Shown here in pieces: positions 55,201 through 62,837 of a DNA stretch of 64,000 nt. Source of the DNA: an uncultured Bacteroidales bacterium (GTDB lineage: Bacteria > Bacteroidota > Bacteroidia > Bacteroidales > WCHB1-69); contig OMYJ01000010.1 of NCBI GenBank assembly GCA_900315245.1, forward strand, positions 34,110 through 98,109, given 5' to 3'. How positions within the stretch are numbered: the stretch's first letter is position 1; every line of letters begins with the position of its first letter. Both the position numbers and the translations under genes were made by a program. Under the pieces are notes generated by a model that made no database searches, had not been told where the DNA came from, and was given only the letters and a program-made list of their open reading frames with translations.

Positions 55201-58200
55201 AAGTCACCATTATTTCACCAGAGGATGCGTATGTGTTTTATGACGACGGTGGAAGTTCTGCCCCCTATTCCAGCGTGGGTAATTTTGTCCATACGTTTAC
55301 GGCCACCCAAGGGGTCGTACAGGCAGATCTTACAAAATTCTATCTCAACACTGGCGACCATTTGTATGTCTATGACGGTCCGGAAGTCGATGACCAACAT
55401 CTCATCGCGGATTTGACTGGGAACATAACGAGTCAGCGGCAGTTCTTCTCCACAGGACATGAGATGACGTTCTATTTGTTCTCTCACGGTAATACGAGCA
55501 GCACTTACTATGGTTGGGATATGAGAATCACCTCAAATTGGCGAGAGGCTTTGGCGGAGGCAAATGTCAATCTGTATTCTCCTACTCAGGATGTTACGAT
55601 TACGGCCACCAATGCGAGTGTCTGCTTTAATTCACCAGCGGAACTGACCGCATCTTCTGACAACGGGGTCTATTTCACGTGGTTCAAATCGGATGGTAGA
55701 ACGGTTATCCAGCAGGACACCGCTCTTGATCATGTATCCTTATACGACATTGACCACGTGCGCCATGATGATTACTTTTACATCGTTACCACCCCTGAAG
55801 GTTCTTGTCCTACCATTATCCCTTACCAGTATTCCGACAAATATTTGAATGTTGGGACTGATGGTAAAACTACAATAGTAGGTAATGATGACTACATCCG
55901 TTTTTATGACAATGGCGGTCCAAGTTCAAATTACAACAGCGAGCGGGTTGATTTCACCCACACGTTCACGGCGGAAAGTGGCGAGGTGTATGTCAAGTTG
56001 AATAACCATTACCTCCAAAACAAAGACACCTTGTGGATTTACGATGGTTCGTCGGTGAATCCGGACAGTATCTTGGTTGAATGGAATAACTCTTCCCAAA
56101 ATAGTGGAAATGCGCAGAGCTTTGCCTCCACGCATGGGAGCGTTACGTTCAGATTCCGGAATAATTCCGGTAGTGGTAATAATGGTTGGTCTGCGTATAT
56201 CACAACATCCCCCATTGAGGCGCAGACGGTGCTGCTGAACCCGCTTACAAGCAACAAGACCACATTCCTTTCACCGATTGACAGTGTGCTGTTCTATGAC
56301 GATGGCGGAGCATCTGGCAGTTACACTCCGTTGGAGCGTACTTTGCGGCACACATTCACTGCATTGCAAGGCAAAGTGAAGATAAGTTTCGACAACACAA
56401 GCAGTCTCTGCAGCAATGACCATTTCTATGTCTATGACGGTCCGGTTGGCACGGGTACATTGCTGGGGGACTTTACAGGTTCCAATCTCAACAACAGGAC
56501 TTTTGTCTCCACTGGCAACCAGTTAGGCATCCAGTTCAATACGGTGAACAATTCCAGCAGTTGTGCCGGTTGGAGGGCTACGGTTACCCCGGTGCAGGAT
56601 TTTGTGTGGGCCCGGGCGGATGTGACGATTCATTCGCCTGCCGAAAAGACAAATCTGATTACCACCGGTGATTATGTGTGTTATGGGGACACCGCGCAGG
56701 TCATGGCCCGTAGTCCCAAATTGGTCTATCCACAATACTACACTTGGTACGATGCCTCCATGAATGAGTTGATGCGTGACACACTGTATGAGTATGGCAG
56801 CTCAAGATATACGATTCCCAACTTGACTTACGACACGTGCTATTATGTCGCCACACAATATGCTACGGAGTGTCCGGCGATTCTGCCGCTTAACAAAGCA
56901 GAAATTCGTGCTTACGCCGGCAATGGATCGCAAACCACTACAGTTAACTCAAATGACTATCTCCATTTCTTTGACAGCGGTGGACAGAGCGGCAGCTACA
57001 GTGGTGACCCTGGCGATTATGTACACACGTTCACTTCCGCTAACAACAAATCCCTGTATCTTATATTTTCCACTCCGAACCACTATTTCCAGACGGGTGA
57101 CACGCTTTACTTGTACGATGGACCAGTGGTGGACAATGCGCATCTTTTGGAACGTTACACAGCCGGAATTGGCAACAACGGTCCGTTTATTTCCGAATCT
57201 ACTTCATTTACGTTTAAATTTGCCAAACACGGTACATCATACGCAAGTGGGTGGCATGCTATCATTTCGGAAGGTGAGCAGATTCGTACTTCCACGGTGT
57301 TGCTCAACCGGGCCAATAACAACAAGACCACCATTCTGCTGCCCAGCGACAGTGTTTTATTCTATGATGAAGGTGGTGCCTCAAATAGCTATACCACCAC
57401 AAGAGAGACTCTGGTACACACCTTCAAGGCAATGCAGGGTGAGGTGCTGCTGAGATTCTCCAACATGAACACACAGAGTGGGGATACAATTTATGTGTAT
57501 AGAGGTTCTTCGGTGGATCCTGCCAATCTGATTGCCAAGTATCGTCCTACCTCGTTTACCAACAATTCTGCCCCACTGTTCCAAGATACGGCGCTTACGG
57601 TGCGTTTTTGGAAAAACAGTGGCAGCAGCAATAGCGGATGGGTTGCTTCCGTAATCAATGTTCTGAACCCGATTGTGGATACGGCATGTGTGGGGATTTA
57701 CCGTCCATTGGCGGGTGTGAATGTGACCGCTACCAATGATACGGTCTGCTATGACGGAACGGCATCGCTTTCCGCTTGTTCGGAAATTGGTTTCCCGCAA
57801 TATTACACATGGTATGACAAGAACATGACAGAAGTGTTGTTGGTTGACACGGTGAATAGTGGTTGTTCCGAATTCGACCCGACACACCAGATTTCCGACA
57901 CGCTCTATCGCGTTGTCATATATAACGACACTACTTGTCCTTATTTGCCAGAAGTTTATTACCTTCCGGACAGGGAGGCAACAGCTGATTTTATTTTCAA
58001 CAGCAGTAAAAACAGACTTACAACATTTGTGTCGGATGCAGATTCCATCCCGTTTTACGATGAAGGTGGTCCCCTTGGAGACTATGCTAATAGCAGCGAT
58101 TACACCCATACTTTTGAAGCGGAAAACAACCACATCCAGCTGATTTTGAATACATTCCAATCGTATAACAATTCGGATAATCTCTATATTTACGATGGAT

Positions 58201-61200
58201 ATACCACATCCGCTCCGCTCCTATACCAAGCGTACGGCGATCTCAGCTCAAGTATGCCCAAGGTCATAACTTCTACAGGTAAGGCTTTGACTGTACGTTG
58301 GGTTACAAACAATTCCAGTGTGAGTAGTGGTTGGTCAGGATCAATCATGACGAATTCCAAAAATTCGGTGGCCACGGCAACATCCCATGTGATTATCCAC
58401 AAACCTCTTCCGGATGTTTATGTGACCTCTACCGACGACACGGTGTGCTATGACGGGACGGCATCGCTTTTCGCCTGTTCAGAAATTGCGTATCCGCAAT
58501 ATTACACATGGTATGACAAGACTATGACAGAAGTGCTGTTGGTTGACACCGTGAGCAGTGGCTGTTCCGAGTTTAACCCGCCCCATCAGATTTCGGACTC
58601 CCTCTATCATATTGTTGTGTATAATGACACCACCTGTCCCTATCTGCCGGATCTCCATTTCTTTGCAGAAAGAGATGTCAAGGACACTTTCCTTTTCAAC
58701 AGCAGTAAAAATAGTCGAACAACATTGTTGAGGGCTTTAGACTCCATTCCGTTTTTCGATGAGGGAGGCCCCACAGGAAACTATACGAACAATCATAACT
58801 ATATCCACACATTTGAAACGGAAAACGATAATATTGTGTTGGAGTTGACCGAATTTCAAACGTATAATAGTTCAGATATTCTCTATATTTACGATGGGTA
58901 TAACATTTCTGCTCCTCTCTTGTTCTCCGCGTATGGCAACCTCACTGCCGCTATGCCCAAGACTTTTACTTCTACGGGCAAGGCGTTGACCGTGCGTTGG
59001 TACACTGATGGTTCTAATGTGAGCAGAGGTTGGAAGGGCTCGATTAAGACGAACACAAAGGTAGGGGTGGATGTATCAACCTCCTATGTGACCATTAAAG
59101 GCCCTCTTTCCGGGGAGTATGTGACAGCTACGAACGATACTGTCTGCTACGATGGCACAGCCGCGCTCACCGCCACTTCCAACATCGGTTATCCACAATA
59201 CTATACATGGTTCAAGAACGACAGTTTGACCCTTTTACACACGGATACTGTTTACAGTGCAAGTGAAACCTCTCTGTTCACCCCGGAACACCAGATCCAG
59301 GACTCTCTCTATTATGTGACGATATACAACGACACCACTTGTCCTTTCATCCCAGAATTGCATTTCACCCCTTGTTTCAATTATAGGGAGCTTACTGACA
59401 ATTTCTTATTCAATACATCTAAAAACAATGGTACTACTGTTGTTGCTGATTTAGATTCCATTCCGTTCTACGATGATGGTGGTCCAAGTGCAAATTATAT
59501 TGAATATACGTATGCAGATTGGACGCATACTTTCACTACGGACACCGGGCATGTGGTTTTGAAATTGACATCTTTCATGTCCGAGCAATGTTGTGACTAT
59601 TTGCGTGTATATGACGGTTCTGGGTCAAGTATCCTTTTCCAAGGCGAATTAACCACTATAACCGCTTCAAATCCAAGGGTGATAACCTCCATAGGCAATA
59701 CTCTGACAGTGTATTGGCACACAGACGGTTCTGTTGTAAGGTCCGGTTGGAAAGGTTATATCTACAATACTACTAATTTATCCAAATGTATTGATGTTGC
59801 TTCCGCTACGGTTCACATCAAGGATGCCAACGGCGGACAGTATGTGACGGCCGTCAACGACACGGTCTGCTACGATGAGACAGCGGCACTTACTGCCTCT
59901 TCGGGCATCAGTTATCCGCAATATTATACTTGGTACATGAGCGATAGTGTGACGGTTCTGCAACGTGATACCGTTGCCAATGCTTCCGAGGCTGCGTCGT
60001 TTAATCCTGATCATCAGATTAGCGATTCTCTCTACTTAGTGTCAATATACAACGACACCACTTGTCCGTACATCCCTGAGTTGCACCTTCATGGATGCAG
60101 CAAGATGGTGACGGATGAATTCTTCTTCAATTCTTCTAAAAATTCACGTACCACGACCCTTACCGCTCAGGATTCCATCCCGTTCTACGATGAAGGTGGT
60201 CTAGAGGGCAGCTATAGTACGAGTGCCAATTATTGGTATCACACGTTCACGGCGGATTCCGGCCATGTGGTGTTGAAACTGAATTCGTTTAATACGGCAA
60301 ACGGCAACGATTATTTGGCCGTTTATGACGGAACTTCCGCGTCTGGAACGCTTTTGGGTGGAAGTACGCTTTATGGGAGCCTTAATTCCTCCATGCCCAA
60401 GACTTTAATCTCCAGTGGCAAGAGCTTGACTGTGAAATGGTATCGTAATAGTGGTATTTATGGTTATCCAGGCTGGGAAGGCTCTGTTTACACCGATGTG
60501 GCACCTACATGCATAGAGCTTGCGCCCGCCGAAGTGAAAGTCAACCCGACCTATGAATTTGCTACGGAGTATGAAGTGATCTGTGCCAATGACACAAATA
60601 CGTTTGTATGGCGCGGCAAAAAGTTCCAGACGAGCGGAATCTACTATGATTCTCTGAAGACCCAAGCTGGCTGCGACAGTGTCTATACCCTTGAGTTGAC
60701 AGTGAATCCCAATTACTTCTATGAAGATTCCCTGGTGTATTGTGTGACCAATCCTTTCGTTTGGGAGAACCATACGAGAGTGACAATTCCAACCGAGCCA
60801 GGTGTGTATGTCCTTTGGGACAGCCTCAAGTCTTCTCTCGGTTGTGACAGCGTTTACAAATTGAAGTTGGAGTTGAGACTTCCGGACTATTTCGAGGAGG
60901 ACACGGTTACGTGTGAAACCACCCCGTATGTGTGGGAAGGCCATGAATATGTGACGATTCCGACCACGGCGGGCACGCATATCGTCTGGGACAGCTTGAC
61001 CAACCAATATAATTGCGATAGTGTCTATAAGCTGACCCTCGTGGTGAAGCCGATTCCGGAGATGGAAGACGTTGACAACATTGTGGTGTGTACGGGTACG
61101 GACACAGCCGTCACGTTCACGTCTCTGACAACTACCGAAGCGGTCAGTTTCCGTTGGGAGAGCGACAATCCGTCGGTGGGTATTGCCGCAAATGGCACGA

Positions 61201-62837
61201 CCACAGGCCGGATAGAGTTCACAGCGGTGAATACCGGAACTACGCCGGCGGTGGCCAACATCTCGGTGATACCAGTGTTTACGGCTGGCGGTGTCGAGTG
61301 TGAAGGCGATGAGGTTTATTTCACTGTCACGGTGAACCCCGAGGCCTCCATGAACCCGCTTACCGACCAGACTGTCTGTAACTTCACCACTACACAGCAG
61401 ATTGTGTTCAGCACGGTCAACAGACCTGCGGGCAATACTATTTACGAATGGACCAATGACAATACGGGTATAGGTCTTTCCGCAGCTTCGGGAACTGGAA
61501 GACGAATTCCTGCCTTCTTGGCTCAGAATGCAGGCAATGCGCCTGAAGTTGCCCATATTGCTGTTGTTCCCACCTATGTTAATGGAGGTGTGAGTTGTGT
61601 GGGTGACACACAACATGTCACCATCACGGTGGTGCCGACGCCGGCAATGCAGAACCTCTCTAACCAGACCTTGTGTACCGAAGGAAATACGCAAGCTGTC
61701 ACATTCGGTGAAGAGAGCGAGATTACGACTTATACTTGGACCAACGACAACACGTCCATCGGATTAGATGCTTCGGGAACTGGTACGGGCATTGCTTCTT
61801 TCCAAGCTGTCAATAATACGAATGCTCCTGCTGTGGCTACCATTGAAGTGACTCCGAACTGCACCTACAATGGAGTGGTTTGCGAAGGTATATCCCAGAC
61901 GTTCACTATCACGGTGAACCCGACGGCTTCCATGAATCCGTTGACCGATGTGGAGTTGTGTAACCATCTCACAGTCGGCTCCATGTCGTTCACTACGAAC
62001 AATACGCCAGCTGGTGCCACTTCTTATTCTTGGACGAACAGCAATGCGGCCATCGGACTTGCCGCTACAGGGACAACCGATTATCTGCCTGCGTTCGTTG
62101 CAGAGAATAATGGTGATACGGTGGCAATTGCACATATTTCGGTGATCCCGACCTTTACTTATAATGAAGTGAGTTGCGAGGGTGAACCCCAGGAGATGAC
62201 TATCACAGTGAATCCGACACAAGGAGAGTTGTTTACTGATACTATTTGTGCAAACGAACTGCCTTATACATGGGCTTTGAATGGACAGCAATATACTGAG
62301 GGTGGAGATAAGACCTACCTGCATCAGGATGCCAACGGCTGCGACCAAGTGGACACGCTGCGTCTGACCGTGAATCCGAATCCGGTGGTCCAGCTTAATC
62401 CGTTAGACGAACTGTGTCCCAGCATTGGAACGGTAGATTTGACGGCACAAGTGACCTCCCCGACGGTTACAGACTACACCTATACGTGGAGCGGTGATTT
62501 GATGCCGACATCCACCATAAAGGCCGCTGACCAGTTGTCGGATACGGCTCTCTTGAATATTCCTGCAGGCAATTGCAATAGTATATATAAAGATACTGTA
62601 TGGGTGACAGACGGCAACGGTTGTTCTGCTGTCGCTTATACAGAGATTACGGTGGTTGACACTGTTGCTCCGACCTACGAGCGTCCAGCGAATATCACCT
62701 TCTACAAGGATGAAAACTGCAACGCCGACACGAGCGTGACGGCAGCCGGCGAACCCACGAATGTTGCCGACAACTGCACGTCAGCACCTACGGTGACCTA
62801 CACGGACAGCGAGCCGACGCGGCGCACATCACGGTGA
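49230..62837 (+). CDS. Giant secreted surface protein, frameshifted near 62814
   Basis: 4535 codons to a stop caused by a frame break; the same protein continues in another frame to the window edge. Signal peptide MKKVYLLLVLVLMSICALAQ. Residues about 20-1150: beta-rich, Tyr-rich region of unknown type. Residues about 1150-3750: twelve CUB-like domains, each with the motif F(Y/F)D(D/E/N/S/T)GG and a strand HTF, alternating with Ig-like domains that carry VCY(G/D)xxAxLxAxS and TWY. About 3770-3930: three repeats ending GCDSVY. About 3940-4330: four PKD-like domains (for example GIAANGTTTG). From about 4470: HYR-like repeats. Probably T9SS-exported; the sorting domain would lie beyond the window. 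The start at 49230 gives the signal peptide. Confidence 0.85.
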   Translation: MKKVYLLLVLVLMSICALAQHIAPCDFHIRTEVTAATCYNNGKVLVIPVDGEGNELTILPDSLFDENNPGHGLSGIKYCYKNLYSPTDTAEQCQYDPLLVLDTGTYVIHAEVLCFDPTEMGDDRYTLLSDTDTVVVTTTYVKPKVNVIAQDAQTATGFGTVPTLWCENTGRVQLHIYDGAFPYMIRIADADTVPFDTIYFPTNQYTGTNYNRFDFNEYYSIDSLASGKYFFFVEDGCDYHLPRVWQQVREVQPPKITSVSWNAWSGSYADSNVIRTTITVNLPNANYNKPEYVQFRFIHENINGITDTTPWQYVPGLQGMSTGNNTFTWRDTIHNANGYCDIYGKKITFQARMTACGDTINLTKWHQWDKPTEFQTGRVWVPDYTWPYAAVYDSCGYWGGYDTSYGHWEPVIWFYNYNEYHYRSTDATTSTTGNKYQVTYPIYWVYTDADGDTLKIDTVRNITQPGNVGATDSWTSYSSPHSTHPASRLRAEDIYPKYGDFLDTTLVIPITRTMYNAQGCPIYTRTDNITFKKEWKYTTAGRYTQNWAASYNQTSRDYCCEYERSVYVYGNNLYNIYMDSTVVELYESPMGNKYNYRAVYHLDTHSWTYEKESISNLARIVPNGYSSIYMYDYCLPSGVYKFRIITKCDTFYTSTTPGFNDTYSWTYDEPEYDLRTECTDMIIKPKNAYFYSRRYNNYKNYTHADGSGTYYDVWDTTVRVTPRFRILKNLKVYPGSTTTYSTAYHNLGDSLVVTGRGRFVIEMSVSGSWDSYCKPPVFYDTVEFNGGTVDFRYSLSWVCDENADTGFVRVKADEGTPPYNYTLYSGPDKTGTILGQNQTGVFDRVPVHAGQVVSCYVEDQCLSSFYINITVFDMEHVKKAWFLGELQLTDACEGSYVDLFALGLDESVSYHWTGPGGFEEFTKNTRIFLPRSADTGYYKVEILNTGCRSTVASDSVQVNVIPSPRVTILRDTTVCPGEEVQVWYLTEGEGDVHYTIAYEENSAITESQHTNDDSLTFVAMAQRTFWVKEVEDDRCHYTIPEDTVVINITSHVATACDVITESDPICRTEDGVAYASSGIGVPYYLKWYRDYEQTELLRIDTINDPSVRSSYNFTGLVQDTSIYVTAYNADYCETRYGSVVNWLNMSEGTSSLLCAQSIRFYDDGGLNSNYSPYMDAKRVFITEDGQPITISFEMLNLQPTYDHLYIFNGNTTNMDSLIAHYSGNYSSNLPAPIVSSHDTLTVWFLSNGKTEAAGWVATVSNNPRPAAASIHVFDTVVSTIADASVHIRYDGNAEVTATVTGGRGEQYQYLWQKSTDNGATWVDVETQVLASDTSVLVLEHNTQPTLVRVTVTDASTDACMGTSTAQVALPVAHIKLALEVSVPDVPHCSQDYPVTVTVRNYGQGTADSVWAKVKLPANVDFVNQADSMLFLGDMPGGMVIDTVINVRSYIIQNVPSAHPVKAQIWYCVEADSVPSVTYGDWDWNRTELQLDEDVDTMHVMPFFTLDDYTIVGYDDTVCYLGTAILQASSDLEGTQYIRWFGDRALRNQLKIDTLVAGQFSEYELDSLRTVTTLYVTIESEDLCPAVLAGAVDAKLNAAETQNVSMKNGQTYLGLSDKVRFYDTGGPSSSYSNNEDYTHTFITGAGEVALRLNSINIGNAGDVFTIYDGETATGIPLAQITSSVNSAMIYTSSTGALTVRWHSDGSSVGSGWNADVVNTVNYASSQATAYLYEPLAVTEITANDDYVCYGDSATVTASTGIAAPQYFTWYDANFNMLKQDTSNNGTSNLTVYNQTRQNTFYVAVGNDSNCVATVPQKIHSVDPFVFNSTIPVTMNPNAPRVLMSSAVNGQTTFISNGQTVNFYDEGGPTSNYSTHGANWYHTFTASGGGSVILTFTSFKTEQCCDYIRIYDGTSTASPLIYDGYSNTSLYNGDLTSKMPLRITSSGSSLYVYWRTDGSVTNSGWEAVVSVEGSGDGIEKEYAILLNEETNDQVTIISPEDAYVFYDDGGSSAPYSSVGNFVHTFTATQGVVQADLTKFYLNTGDHLYVYDGPEVDDQHLIADLTGNITSQRQFFSTGHEMTFYLFSHGNTSSTYYGWDMRITSNWREALAEANVNLYSPTQDVTITATNASVCFNSPAELTASSDNGVYFTWFKSDGRTVIQQDTALDHVSLYDIDHVRHDDYFYIVTTPEGSCPTIIPYQYSDKYLNVGTDGKTTIVGNDDYIRFYDNGGPSSNYNSERVDFTHTFTAESGEVYVKLNNHYLQNKDTLWIYDGSSVNPDSILVEWNNSSQNSGNAQSFASTHGSVTFRFRNNSGSGNNGWSAYITTSPIEAQTVLLNPLTSNKTTFLSPIDSVLFYDDGGASGSYTPLERTLRHTFTALQGKVKISFDNTSSLCSNDHFYVYDGPVGTGTLLGDFTGSNLNNRTFVSTGNQLGIQFNTVNNSSSCAGWRATVTPVQDFVWARADVTIHSPAEKTNLITTGDYVCYGDTAQVMARSPKLVYPQYYTWYDASMNELMRDTLYEYGSSRYTIPNLTYDTCYYVATQYATECPAILPLNKAEIRAYAGNGSQTTTVNSNDYLHFFDSGGQSGSYSGDPGDYVHTFTSANNKSLYLIFSTPNHYFQTGDTLYLYDGPVVDNAHLLERYTAGIGNNGPFISESTSFTFKFAKHGTSYASGWHAIISEGEQIRTSTVLLNRANNNKTTILLPSDSVLFYDEGGASNSYTTTRETLVHTFKAMQGEVLLRFSNMNTQSGDTIYVYRGSSVDPANLIAKYRPTSFTNNSAPLFQDTALTVRFWKNSGSSNSGWVASVINVLNPIVDTACVGIYRPLAGVNVTATNDTVCYDGTASLSACSEIGFPQYYTWYDKNMTEVLLVDTVNSGCSEFDPTHQISDTLYRVVIYNDTTCPYLPEVYYLPDREATADFIFNSSKNRLTTFVSDADSIPFYDEGGPLGDYANSSDYTHTFEAENNHIQLILNTFQSYNNSDNLYIYDGYTTSAPLLYQAYGDLSSSMPKVITSTGKALTVRWVTNNSSVSSGWSGSIMTNSKNSVATATSHVIIHKPLPDVYVTSTDDTVCYDGTASLFACSEIAYPQYYTWYDKTMTEVLLVDTVSSGCSEFNPPHQISDSLYHIVVYNDTTCPYLPDLHFFAERDVKDTFLFNSSKNSRTTLLRALDSIPFFDEGGPTGNYTNNHNYIHTFETENDNIVLELTEFQTYNSSDILYIYDGYNISAPLLFSAYGNLTAAMPKTFTSTGKALTVRWYTDGSNVSRGWKGSIKTNTKVGVDVSTSYVTIKGPLSGEYVTATNDTVCYDGTAALTATSNIGYPQYYTWFKNDSLTLLHTDTVYSASETSLFTPEHQIQDSLYYVTIYNDTTCPFIPELHFTPCFNYRELTDNFLFNTSKNNGTTVVADLDSIPFYDDGGPSANYIEYTYADWTHTFTTDTGHVVLKLTSFMSEQCCDYLRVYDGSGSSILFQGELTTITASNPRVITSIGNTLTVYWHTDGSVVRSGWKGYIYNTTNLSKCIDVASATVHIKDANGGQYVTAVNDTVCYDETAALTASSGISYPQYYTWYMSDSVTVLQRDTVANASEAASFNPDHQISDSLYLVSIYNDTTCPYIPELHLHGCSKMVTDEFFFNSSKNSRTTTLTAQDSIPFYDEGGLEGSYSTSANYWYHTFTADSGHVVLKLNSFNTANGNDYLAVYDGTSASGTLLGGSTLYGSLNSSMPKTLISSGKSLTVKWYRNSGIYGYPGWEGSVYTDVAPTCIELAPAEVKVNPTYEFATEYEVICANDTNTFVWRGKKFQTSGIYYDSLKTQAGCDSVYTLELTVNPNYFYEDSLVYCVTNPFVWENHTRVTIPTEPGVYVLWDSLKSSLGCDSVYKLKLELRLPDYFEEDTVTCETTPYVWEGHEYVTIPTTAGTHIVWDSLTNQYNCDSVYKLTLVVKPIPEMEDVDNIVVCTGTDTAVTFTSLTTTEAVSFRWESDNPSVGIAANGTTTGRIEFTAVNTGTTPAVANISVIPVFTAGGVECEGDEVYFTVTVNPEASMNPLTDQTVCNFTTTQQIVFSTVNRPAGNTIYEWTNDNTGIGLSAASGTGRRIPAFLAQNAGNAPEVAHIAVVPTYVNGGVSCVGDTQHVTITVVPTPAMQNLSNQTLCTEGNTQAVTFGEESEITTYTWTNDNTSIGLDASGTGTGIASFQAVNNTNAPAVATIEVTPNCTYNGVVCEGISQTFTITVNPTASMNPLTDVELCNHLTVGSMSFTTNNTPAGATSYSWTNSNAAIGLAATGTTDYLPAFVAENNGDTVAIAHISVIPTFTYNEVSCEGEPQEMTITVNPTQGELFTDTICANELPYTWALNGQQYTEGGDKTYLHQDANGCDQVDTLRLTVNPNPVVQLNPLDELCPSIGTVDLTAQVTSPTVTDYTYTWSGDLMPTSTIKAADQLSDTALLNIPAGNCNSIYKDTVWVTDGNGCSAVAYTEITVVDTVAPTYERPANITFYKDENCNADTSVTAAGEPTNVADNCTSAPTVTYTDSEPTRRTSR
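57738..60580 (+). repeat. Four tandem units of 699-723 bp within the giant gene
   Basis: Equivalent points (the codons for DTVCYD) lie at 57738, 58437, 59136 and 59859: spacing 699, 699 and 723 bases. Each unit encodes one Ig-like and one CUB-like domain, 233-241 residues. The first two units are very similar over long stretches (for example the codons for QYYTWYDK and EVLLVDTV), pointing to recent duplication. Confidence 0.85.

Noticed and set aside
60405..61694. 429-codon open frame on the minus strand
   Set aside because: Antisense of the giant surface gene; repeat structure of the plus-strand gene keeps the opposite frame open by chance.
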